DNA of 64,000 nt, taken from Mesoflavibacter sp. (GTDB lineage: Bacteria; Pseudomonadota; Alphaproteobacteria; UBA8366; Aestuariispiraceae). Below are positions 48,201 through 50,765 of the stretch, piece by piece; positions within the stretch are counted from its first letter, which is position 1; each line of letters opens with the position of its first letter. The notes under the pieces were generated by a model. The model did not search any database. It was not told where the DNA came from and saw only the letters and a list, made by a program, of their open reading frames with translations. Location of the stretch: NCBI GenBank assembly GCA_017792345.1, contig CP051228.1, positions 4,308,148 through 4,372,147 on the forward strand, read 5' to 3'. A program made the position numbers and the translations under genes.

Positions 48201-50682
48201 GAACATCAACGACCATCTGGATTCGACCGACGGCGACATCTCGATCACTCCCAACCAGGTCCTGGATCTCGATGGCACTCTGTCCCTGGGCACCGATACC
48301 GACCTGTTTGGTTCCGGGGTGATACTCGTGGACGAGGGCGCCGTCCTGAACGTGAAGAATGACGAAAACTTCACCTATGCTCCCAGCGGCGCGACCTTCG
48401 ATTTCGGCGAGGAAATCGAAGCCGTCGACATCGAAATTGCCGGCGGTGGCACATTCACCAACCAGACCGAACTTTATCTGTCGGAAGACGTCACGCTAAG
48501 CATCAATCAGCTGGTCAATGACGGCGGAACGATCGGCATATTGAACGAAGGCCTATTCCTGGACCTGTCCGGCACGACGATCACGAACCAGAATAACGGT
48601 GTGTTCAATGTCGGGACGCTGACGGGAACCGGGCGTTTCACGAACGAAACCAATATGACGATCAACAGTTTCGTTGCCGACGGCGCCGTTACGCTGGTCA
48701 ACAACGGCACGTTCGAGACCGACAGCGGCACGATCGTGCTGACCGGGGCCTCCGCATCGATGACCATCGGTACAACGGGCACGCTCTCGGAAACCGGCGT
48801 CGACAGCATGACGATCCAGATGAATGACGGCGCGTCGGTCGAAAACCGCGGCCTGATTACGCTGAGCGACAGTTCGGGCACAGCCCTGACACTTGAGAAC
48901 GACGGCACCGGAAACGGCACCTTTGCCAATACCGGCACGATCGATTTCGGCACCTCTTCGACGGAAATCCGGATACGCGACGGCGCGACGATGTCGATCC
49001 GCGCCGGGACGACATTCTCAGGAGCGGCAGGCATTATCGCCCTCACCAATGGCGGTGCCCTCGCCTTCGACACGGACTTCACCCTGTCTTCCAGCACTTT
49101 CGTTCTGGACAGCGTCAGTGAAGGCGGCACCCTGCCCCTTTTGACCGGTACGGGAACCCTGACCAATACTGGCGGGATCGACAATTTCGGCTTCTTGAAC
49201 ATCGATGTCGCCAAATTCGTGAACCAGGCGACCGTTGATGCCGGCACGTCCACGATCTCGACCAATGATTTCGTCAACGACGCCATCGGCACGATGGAGA
49301 TCGCCAGCGAGACGCTGACAATCAACGGCGTGGTGACGAATAATGGCCTGTTCCAAATCGGCAATGGCGCGGTCACCGGCACCGGCGCGTTCAACAATGC
49401 CGGCCAACTGGAAGTGATCGCCGGCGTCACCGACATCAACGCGAACTTCACCGGGCTGAGCACCTTCACAAACAGCGGCACACTGACGCTGAAAAGCACG
49501 TCCAGCGGCGATATACCCACCCTGACCGTCGGCGACTTCGTCAACTCCGGTACGATTTCCTTCGAATCCGGGAACTTCACCGACGCAGCCGTGCTGAAGC
49601 TCGGCGCCAGTGGGAACGGCACCCTCACGAATGAAGGACTGATCACCAACATCCTGTCCCGCGACATCACAGTGCCCAGCGACGCCTTCACCATCATGGG
49701 CGACGTTACCGCAGGGACCAACGGCGGAACGATCCATGTCGTCGACTATGTAACCGTAGCCGGCGGGACCGACGGCAGCCTGGCAATTACCGGCGACCTG
49801 ACCCTGAATGAAAATTCGACGACCATCATCGAAAGCGGATCCGGTTCGATCGGCGGCGTATTGAACGTCCAAGGGACGCTGACCTATGCAGGCGCATTCG
49901 AATTGCGGATCGATACGGGACTGAATTTCGTCAGCGGGTTCGAGGCCGTCCGGGCCGGGACAGCCATTGGTTCCCCCGACCGCATTCGTATCCTCGATTC
50001 CACCGGCACGACGGATTTCGGGCTGAACCAATTCGGCAAACTGGTTCTGCCGAACTTCAACAATGACGGGAACCTGGAATTCCAGTTCATCACCCCCACC
50101 GACATCCTCTCATCCGCCGGCAGCCTTATCGGCGGCACCGGCCACGAAAACGTGCTCGGTTCGGTCGGCGATGACATCATGACCACGGGAAGCGATGGAC
50201 GCTCACGCTTCTACGGCCGGGGTGGCAACGATTCCTTCACCCTATCCGCCTCCGCCGAAACCGACTACGTAGACGGCGGGATCGGGGGACGCGACATCAT
50301 CTACACCGATGATCTCAATTTCGGTGACTACGAAGCTTGGCGCATTAACAACATTGAGGCTCTGGACTTCAGTGGTGCCGGCAGCGGCACGATCTCGATG
50401 AATCAAGAGTTCATCTACGGCATCTCGGAAGACATCAACGAGATACTCAATGGCCTGGCAATCGACGACGCATTGAAGGACGATGCCCTGATCATCGAAG
50501 GTGACAGCGGCCAGACTCTGGAACTGGATCACGGCGGCTGGACCGCAACGGGCACCACCGTTTCGGTCGACCATGACCAGAGCGGCTCCTCCAGCAGTTA
50601 CGCCATCTACTCGGCCAGCAACGGGGCCCATGCCTTTGTCGATACCGACATGCAGGTCAACCTGGCCGTCGCGCCCACCTAA
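30280..50682 (+). CDS. giant FecR/RTX/beta-solenoid surface protein (6800 residues), predicted type I secretion substrate
   Basis: One uninterrupted gene of 20.4 kb. Order of parts: unknown N-terminal segment (1-175, with DLSFMYEGSFIRQGSDLLLM); FecR-like domain (about 177-345, hallmark TPVATIGIRGT); acidic linker (413-515); RTX-like repeats GSGNDTI/GAGNDTI (680-735); a beta-solenoid to about residue 6600 rich in GTLxNxGxL motifs; an RTX-like and secretion-signal-like C terminus. Three propeller-like modules are inserted in the solenoid. There is no N-terminal signal peptide, as expected for a type I substrate. I noticed only one cysteine, in LDFCDTT. GGGGA precedes the ATG. The divergent exporter operon and the downstream cyclase are the natural partners. 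Adhesion or biofilm matrix function is inferred from architecture; no enzymatic domain is evident. Confidence 0.92.
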   Translation: MARVDSTPPSGGDSTSVSTHPQESDASMKAAGPGDPAAQPSGGDSLIGNGASSSVNFLDSDFLNDTARGAEASSPSPGADATIVASLDARSGDDVHLTDLSFMYEGSFIRQGSDLLLMKPDGTAILIENYFAADPPPDIVGEFGRRLTPELVDSFLMPMAPGQTAALTDEQIAQAQGNAIGTVDTLTGEVYAIRPDGTRVLLQAGDPVFQGDQVETADGGSLKITFVDGTIFTLGADARLALDEMVYDPGTQTGQSAFSILKGGFLFVSGQIAENNPNDMQVSTPVATIGIRGTIVTGEVAGLQSADGETFRFTVVDGEIAVSAGNQTIVLSDNFSTVSAQPDASTGQLRVFDFVDTAENVIARNSSQFRALTSNDLSNIERAIESSIQTKTGATVNIDLRGIVENVTREQQNQQQNNEFESDDQEEGPDGVEGEAPPEEGNAGEEAAPEGEEAPVEEDVVEEDVQEDDLDEEEDIADDGEEVEGGGDDPELTEKDLQDLEGGGEDGGDDPNAGQTGNEGDGDAGDDPDQAQQSTEGETTNVTEGSNSQTVTNADGGTNEQNNGDLLSKTPGFGGNNSYTQGEQTGQDDAYGIVNGDDGTDGDNFGGGSPNNAGTPVAEETNKDEKKDEIVDDEEDVIEDTIQQLGESALDSSNTLDRSQSTSSFNVNLGSSTANVTVKTGSGNDTIKTGSGNDTVRAGAGNDTIIGGTGNGDDFYDGEDGSDTLTYDSVTGTLTANLTMEMNGLLGTSSIIDGTASVIDNDTITGVEHVRLGDGNDIVYVNTAGVNVDGDAGTDTVSFASFTINQVETPSGGTFSFLTGVATRDSASSTFTNMEAVEGGSGDDSFTLSNLLQSASGGSGTDTLSLEGLSAGQTLTLGSAGISVETLTLDAGTIGATSRSADYSGFEKLIATDHDDVIYAEDGVVAVDGGDGDDRLVIEPAEGNLSVSIGLNGNIQNIETLDLSSFSNSTITVDMTPADIAAATSDGTLHIIGAGNSVNNIIRPGSGWTRSGGLSAEGNLTLTSGEATLILDSNALSATSNGTVTFTGTSDDSWQNSENWRNEFADGVTPISTDTVILENTGTRAVSFSGASATVGSISGSTEFGTDGLIVFDGTLTVTNGVSINDTVQGGNDGKLILQGDSSIGTLDIDSAELEIAGSAVVTAENILIDGTGEVAGSVAGTGTLVSTGTVTFAEGHNVNISATVDLRDAELFNNAGTNDVTIESGGRLIIDGDTEFLGENPDGIDVSVASLGVLEIGSDGTVSLNDGLSADFTFFDQSTIDLGGVWENEGTFTGLSDAGNTAIIGTGTLINAGSLEFNNDRFDANLQNSRGEAQGAVSIEASSSLTLGGELTGGDLTLGANSQLRGTGSAVDLSLFVGNSNSVMDLSSLSVTGTARLFGGTLTGNMDVSDGQLDVRGDYEIGDNGVLNIGSETSTSETMFGSINVSNKGTVAVAEGETADFSLFQGFQQGTSSLNFQGGRLQLDGNAEVSQDSSFLGFESASITTISGDGTLTNAGTLGFNQDNVLVEVVNASSGTINVEGPMTTAFSGGMTNDGLLDVHDGATLSTSSDLTNSRTLSLSGKVTGVGTLTNTTAGVIEGNDGTLAGFVENLGVLTGSGTITGSFDSTDGTISLSSTNFDIADNGTLLVGSDTEFEGNYGSVRVNGGGTVEVAEGETFALPSFGLQGSESGLTFQDSSVLKLVGDATVSGSVGLFSNSDSTTITGSGVLRNAGTLGLDGDRVEARLENEGQLNLDDGVTVTGTVANTGTATLFDEGTLTIDGHFQNDASFELEAAQLQGTGVFENNGSIFIDESDATLFSFDLDTTEGSIVLSSNASLLAALGSTLTVGDESSISGNGTIQLTTNSKLHLEDDEQFIFTGGEVPLIQGGPVLDLDSGTTITGTGTLSNRASLDVDGATLSSASTLDNEAGMTVGSNGFYIDGDMTNEGQVTANGHVTVTATGSLDNNSTISIATGDRLSILGDASNEGTVVFGSGADLTGSGTMVNTGHLTFGAGSSINITRLESHGTLDFSADSVSVVGGLIDATFGTFEADDISDVMTVSGGGVIRVGSMTEFGSFGTLFFSSGGTLSIAEDEVFDYGPTEGQWLTLTLGSGSTIDGPGTYQVTGSQFFDGVTLASGGRIDNDGNITLGNDGLTINGDLDNSGGTMNVASNSTITLNSGGTTSLAGSIALGGGVQIQGGSTLDVLQITGRLSSNGDASNQDTISANLEVSETGSIVVGGSNGQDGSLVITGNFVNNGFVQVDPTNQNVNGVLLIDNDFVNSGTLQVDNAATLIVGDSNDDGTIDGGGMMTNSGTLMGFDPGTSEEAILRLGSIANTGKIALPGNGQGDAARMTFQGTHINSMSGALALGMGAVLTLSNSTLAVASGTTYENDNGTLVLGSGGVLDIGGTHSVTSSVNSTIVLESGASIGGDGTLVNQGLMNLDGVIIDSVFDNVSTEGGTGDVSLFSGEMLTVHGRLINRDGADLNVSGGTLSGTGTVEHQGTFTTNGATIDEDLRFEGAMRISGTGTAFTVDGLARGNIIVNATTATAIDGDGVLEITGGEISGAGLRLSTGVDVLQVGVLTFGSTSGRISVVSSDWVFGDQAGFTDSNGTLTINGGARLGVAENVDFHYDSTSMAHLQLASGGTAEVFGDGTFTNAGGTLTAGDGTLNLSIDRFVNEAAFNVDTYVMVGEDTHLSNTATLNVLSGTLASQGILANAGTLNVSGSVVDIHNGIFTNTGEINLDGNNGTAVLYSSVDFTNNGLIRMDESGVGFGAEIDMYNYNDNNGHQTLTNAGTIEANNSSERVGLDHLIAGNLINTGLIDVNNDLNFGYVEGTNGFSLDTRDGAIAIEGGQNLSIRHDNSLIVGADTTLTGNGEIDMISGSTLTVAAGETFAFDSTTGPDIRFNGTGALDGGGTFSNTGGTLTIDSNTMSVSVNRFENAGTVNIEEANVSFTGMDFANSGQLNVLNGDVVFADTLTATNSGTIGLDAGDNFGAMVLNGTSFTNTGAIVFDSSSGGNYSSTLEGLNDAVVNNSGRIVFANSGGGILRHKLESDTTNTGTITVNDDTRARFGTSEGASGLHLDSRDGRIEIGEDGTLEVRSTLTLGNDSAVTGDGTLAFQNGSTLSIAQGETFTLGDGTSTTSDPATVVAPVSVRTSNAFDPTVKVLSDGRIMTTTVTSDGGTIHIQVRDPATNNVVDGHSVGVNTSNVYAVTQLSDGTFRMVTDNPQVSNNRIRVYNFDDEFAFNGSQAVSTTVPAGQRFDDFEIHPTSDGGYIIVGQNIAAGEIRILYMNNDDTVLETVSHAVSGMDTGLDADVFPNGDVVVYYGEDNGSAVNRKAVFVDADDQTTTLHHIGGAASDSDAPKAVAVLDATTYVEASISSHFGAEVFIRKAPGSGVNTIQLPDFDPDTFAESIDVTAMTDGGFAVAWSVSNGTDVDVYVQRYNASGEAIGDPINATQAGDGSQTVGATGDQTNVRIDMINGTEFVVIYENGSGAVSYSRGTFGAVVQAEAQPTMTFSGTFELTGGVLSNETETDISTEVFRIGSDAELRNSGSLTFDAGTMEIASLLNEGSLSNSGFIDFVSGTLTSNGSLTNTGTISVGTYGTIQNQGELNNAGTLNINGGDLESLSGGLTNTGEINLTGSNSNSVQFVTGDMTNDGTIRMDDDGTGYGARIDLYDYIEESGHNTLTNAGTIAVNNTGEGQSADFSIIGYVINTGRIDINTELTYGYSEGPNGFALDTRDGTINVASDSELTIRYNNTLVVGSDTGFTGSGTLDLREDSSLIVANGENFTYDSASAPVVDFGGTVAISGGTFTNAAGSTLTAGSYDDVSLSTTQFVNNGVLEAVNGGAFTIFTSNFNNSQGTLNILGDSLDSDLYIRSDMSLGGVIRLDGGSGTITDADLDTFDNTLTVTGTLHSTSQNSMSTEDNDLYGHFINQGLFDIDQDTELEGSDDTLDSRDGTIDVASGKTFEIDGSLTVGTDTRINGSGTVAIDESHFIVADSEHFTHTGSAEIHLTDGILEGAGTFTNYGAVTFDSGTLSSSGTLAVDFFSNYGQFTAGQGTLTLATSGFGNETEGVEGSTGTFTLDAGSLGTSTVKLDEDFHNAGLLELTGTGSLANAVLTHTSAEIVENSSQGTILITSVGDAGGRTLDLGIENLGTIDVGVLTTLTAGHTLDNSAGTIALGANGTLEILGELTMGQSSKINSVAGGLIDVKGTLSVAEDDTATNEGGPDDIVLSDGATLAGLGTFRNVGDVELSGVTLAISAIDNDGTLRAQDGTLDLGTTTVIDNTGGTISAVSSFSTGAIEISESATLGGKILLDIAAGTSGASLTVAAGESLTVSGVLQTAENVPIGLDNVISEHTITGSIVNTGTFDIDHSTNIFGDVDSTDGDIQIASSAILNIKSGQTLTVGDETDLTGDGTLKIKSGAELEVAAGETFSLASQTVTLGQNQTVNTGGTSGNQYRPEILQTSNGNIWVGWDDENGTTDKIRIFSADGTPSEATISVNSGGDFPAEDLQLVEMSNGNIAAIYVVRQSSQSQVYLEVFDSDGDPVQDSGENIKKLIHAASGTTNIDRIGASAYDTSASESDYGFALIYTRTNSSGQAPERFVFSATGTQRTTSGFGNTKSVNGQQLEVIQPEGEFSGYVPVLHDNLDGTYSAKIHSWATFQSGSSGATLGSTTVIDNMSIAALDGGGYVVAWNDGDNIIIERSTAVLSAPLSITGPAGASNPSITALTGGGYVLAYELNGNLYAQEYNSSNATVGDALLINSETSGTVGNPAIVALSGGGFAAVFESGETGSKDIVLSSNGTLSPATLEFESGAVLSGAGTWLNDGTVNLSGVSLEIASIENTGLLVASGGTLDFCDTTAVDNTDGNIQVLDGTLSLGTAAFDNTGGVLQVGAQTTHAVLDIQHSRTLDGTIALNTASGGSFASTLAVSEGETLTIGGTLVSADGGTVGVGHSVDGNVVSTGQIQISTDLTFNDMLDTSAGDITFLADKTLDVSGTLVVGNGDLSGEGTLELNTGAVLEVASGGTFTLGEPTAFDLGTAVATTIGSGATLFDPDMAALADGSFWVAFDADESSTYQDHIRMFDANGAATGTIITLNSGGDFPAYGTQITALGNGNVVAGFLQDDGDGVLNLQIFNPDGTSTTLSVDGHTVSGASLSNLDLTAFGTGANEGFLASFTEDDALKFIRYDSDGSALGTHTVASSGVNSSISPQSAGLTDGKGVIAYADSNGTNNTIYARVIDSDGGSLTTVTLGTTSSTSEIDVTGLTNGNFAVAWNDGTNTYVQGFDANGGTTTALGTIVTGVALDIDVTAGLDGGIHVLVDTGAGHIVYNLDSTGSLIDFEVFSPSTGSLTAGSTSDIVGLPNGAYALAYSNDGNIQVHTAEGISTTVKLNGNNITGEGTLAIAGGHDQNIDGVTLSVAAVDNDGTLSVEAGAAVTLAATTLKGDGVLEINSSQFNAGNIVLTGNATNAAGHTIALTNNDTTLSTAGSITTSNGSTLVNLGVITGAASAGSYAFAANIANAGAILLSDSATLFAGKTLDTSDGTLTITEGEVLGLNGNLILGADTELDAQLNLGSSGTVSVADGEVFTFDGNGNQGLSFVSGGTISGTGTFRNTDALFDLVNGKIGSTALFDNDAKVSVSDGEGIIATANFDNTGGTLEVSADDMNAGTLTINSSMTNAGLLAVDLNGGGQLPGLDAIIRTTGGGHLTNTGTFLVQNSGFGFSGQLNLGIDVTNTGLISFIGNVDLGSGRVLDTTDGTLLITNDDLNESSTELTMNGSTLVVGTDTVFGTANEATAGTINIGSGGALKLADGEDFTYGNNTPILNFESGGSITGTGEMTVTGSLNLTNATIGSAVTVDNDGNIFVMDGALTLRPSTFDNAGGTLFILSNTDAGSVSISNSGTLDGTVILGTAYSGNDDSTLSVGSGQNLTLTGTLVSQDEASSGLSHEIFGTVINRGLLLVESELNINDHLDSTDGDISITPNQVLDLDGTLSLGTDTDLFGSGVILVDEGAVLNVKNDENFTYAPSGATFDFGEEIEAVDIEIAGGGTFTNQTELYLSEDVTLSINQLVNDGGTIGILNEGLFLDLSGTTITNQNNGVFNVGTLTGTGRFTNETNMTINSFVADGAVTLVNNGTFETDSGTIVLTGASASMTIGTTGTLSETGVDSMTIQMNDGASVENRGLITLSDSSGTALTLENDGTGNGTFANTGTIDFGTSSTEIRIRDGATMSIRAGTTFSGAAGIIALTNGGALAFDTDFTLSSSTFVLDSVSEGGTLPLLTGTGTLTNTGGIDNFGFLNIDVAKFVNQATVDAGTSTISTNDFVNDAIGTMEIASETLTINGVVTNNGLFQIGNGAVTGTGAFNNAGQLEVIAGVTDINANFTGLSTFTNSGTLTLKSTSSGDIPTLTVGDFVNSGTISFESGNFTDAAVLKLGASGNGTLTNEGLITNILSRDITVPSDAFTIMGDVTAGTNGGTIHVVDYVTVAGGTDGSLAITGDLTLNENSTTIIESGSGSIGGVLNVQGTLTYAGAFELRIDTGLNFVSGFEAVRAGTAIGSPDRIRILDSTGTTDFGLNQFGKLVLPNFNNDGNLEFQFITPTDILSSAGSLIGGTGHENVLGSVGDDIMTTGSDGRSRFYGRGGNDSFTLSASAETDYVDGGIGGRDIIYTDDLNFGDYEAWRINNIEALDFSGAGSGTISMNQEFIYGISEDINEILNGLAIDDALKDDALIIEGDSGQTLELDHGGWTATGTTVSVDHDQSGSSSSYAIYSASNGAHAFVDTDMQVNLAVAPT
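30808..31314 (+). other. FecR-like / retention-module-like domain of the giant protein
   Basis: Residues about 177-345. The pattern GEVYAIRPDGTRVLLQAGD, then VFQGDQVETADGG, FVDGTIFTLGADARL and TPVATIGIRGTIV is FecR-type. The first half also resembles the N-terminal retention module of LapA-type adhesins (GxVxxxxPDGxxRxLxxGD). No LapG-like cleavage motif with two alanines was recognised behind it, and no LapG/LapD gene lies in the window. Confidence 0.75.
31516..31824 (+). repeat. acidic low-complexity linker of the giant protein
   Basis: Residues about 413-515 are dominated by Glu and Asp (for example EEDVQEDDLDEEEDIADDGE). In DNA the stretch is a run of GAA/GAC/GAG codons. It separates the FecR-like domain from the RTX-like repeats and probably stays unfolded, or binds calcium. 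Confidence 0.8.
32317..32484 (+). repeat. N-terminal RTX-like nonapeptide repeats
   Basis: Three consecutive GxGNDTI-type repeats (GSGNDTIKT, GSGNDTVRA, GAGNDTIIG), then GDDFYDGEDGSDTLTY. RTX nonapeptides bind calcium and fold outside the cell; here they lie unusually near the N terminus. In the DNA the repeats are imperfect. Confidence 0.8.
38487..39070 (+). repeat. internal duplication, copy 1
   Basis: About 195 residues beginning FTNTGEINLDG and continuing through TNNGLIRMDESGVGFGAEI, TLTNAGTIEANN and SLDTRDGAIAI. It aligns over its full length with the block at 41180-41762. The conserved words and order show a segmental duplication rather than shared short motifs. Confidence 0.75.
39721..40830 (+). 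other. propeller-like module 1 within the giant protein
   Basis: About 370 residues that break the solenoid, directly after SIAQGETFTLGD. They contain blade-like units such as DGGYIIVGQNIAAGEIRILY and DGGFAVAWSVSNGTDVDVYV, which is followed by QRYNASGEAI. The pattern (G-G-[FY]-x-V-x-W ... Q-R-[FY]-x-x-x-G) is known from repeats in RTX-type surface proteins and suggests a beta-propeller. The solenoid resumes at TMTFSGTFELTGG. Confidence 0.7.
41180..41762 (+). repeat. internal duplication, copy 2
   Basis: About 194 residues beginning LTNTGEINLTG and continuing through TNDGTIRMDDDGTGYGARI, TLTNAGTIAVNN and ALDTRDGTINV. It is diverged from copy 1 at 38487-39070 but collinear with it with few length changes. 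Confidence 0.75.
43612..44730 (+). other. propeller-like module 2 within the giant protein
   Basis: About 370 residues after EVAAGETFSLAS. Blade-like units include NGNIWVGWDDENGTTDKIRI, DGGGYVVAWNDGDNIIIE and GGGYVLAYELNGNLYAQEYN. The solenoid resumes at TLEFESGAVLSGAG. Confidence 0.7.
45400..46460 (+). other. propeller-like module 3 within the giant protein
   Basis: About 350 residues after EVASGGTFTLGE. Blade-like units include DGSFWVAFDADESSTYQDHI and NGNFAVAWNDGTNTYVQGFD. It shares ITLNSGGDFPA with module 2 (SVNSGGDFPA), so modules 2 and 3 are closest relatives. The solenoid resumes at VKLNGNNITGEGTL. Confidence 0.7.
50130..50682 (+). other. C-terminal RTX-like and putative type I secretion signal region
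   Basis: The last ~184 residues contain GSVGDDIMTTGSDGRSRFYG and RGGNDSF, then DYVDGGIGGRDIIYTDD, resembling terminal RTX cassettes. The final ~60 residues (from about LELDHGGWTATG to NLAVAPT) are hydrophilic and have few charged side chains other than Asp, as expected of an uncleaved type I secretion signal. Confidence 0.65.
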
Positions 50683-50765
50683 TTTTTGCCGGACTCCGGT
50701 TCCGGGACGCGATAGAGTGACCGAAACAGGACCGCGCGCCATGGGGCGGCGCGCATCGGGGGAAC

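Larger units (their letters stand above)
33388..50100 (+). repeat. beta-solenoid super-repeat region of the giant protein
   Basis: About 5500 residues of GTLTNxGTL-like strands. A landmark of type LxVAxGExF recurs at least 15 times (near 34630, 35288, 35879, 36544, 38149, 38940, 39660, 41635, 42278, 42940, 43577, 45361, 47041, 47728 and 48349). Spacing is mostly 590-790 bases, longer only where a propeller-like module is inserted or, once, where a landmark is not recognised (36544 to 38149). The region opens with a W..NW..G..P..D.V-type segment near 33430 that is also seen in autotransporter passengers. Confidence 0.8.

Noticed and set aside
33388-50100. Repetitive DNA considered as CRISPR or satellite
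   Set aside because: Repeats are long, diverged, in one reading frame and lack spacers; they encode protein repeats.
30280-50682. Classification as an RTX cytotoxin
   Set aside because: No pore-forming or enzymatic domain and no HlyC-like acyltransferase gene nearby; the architecture is that of an adhesin.
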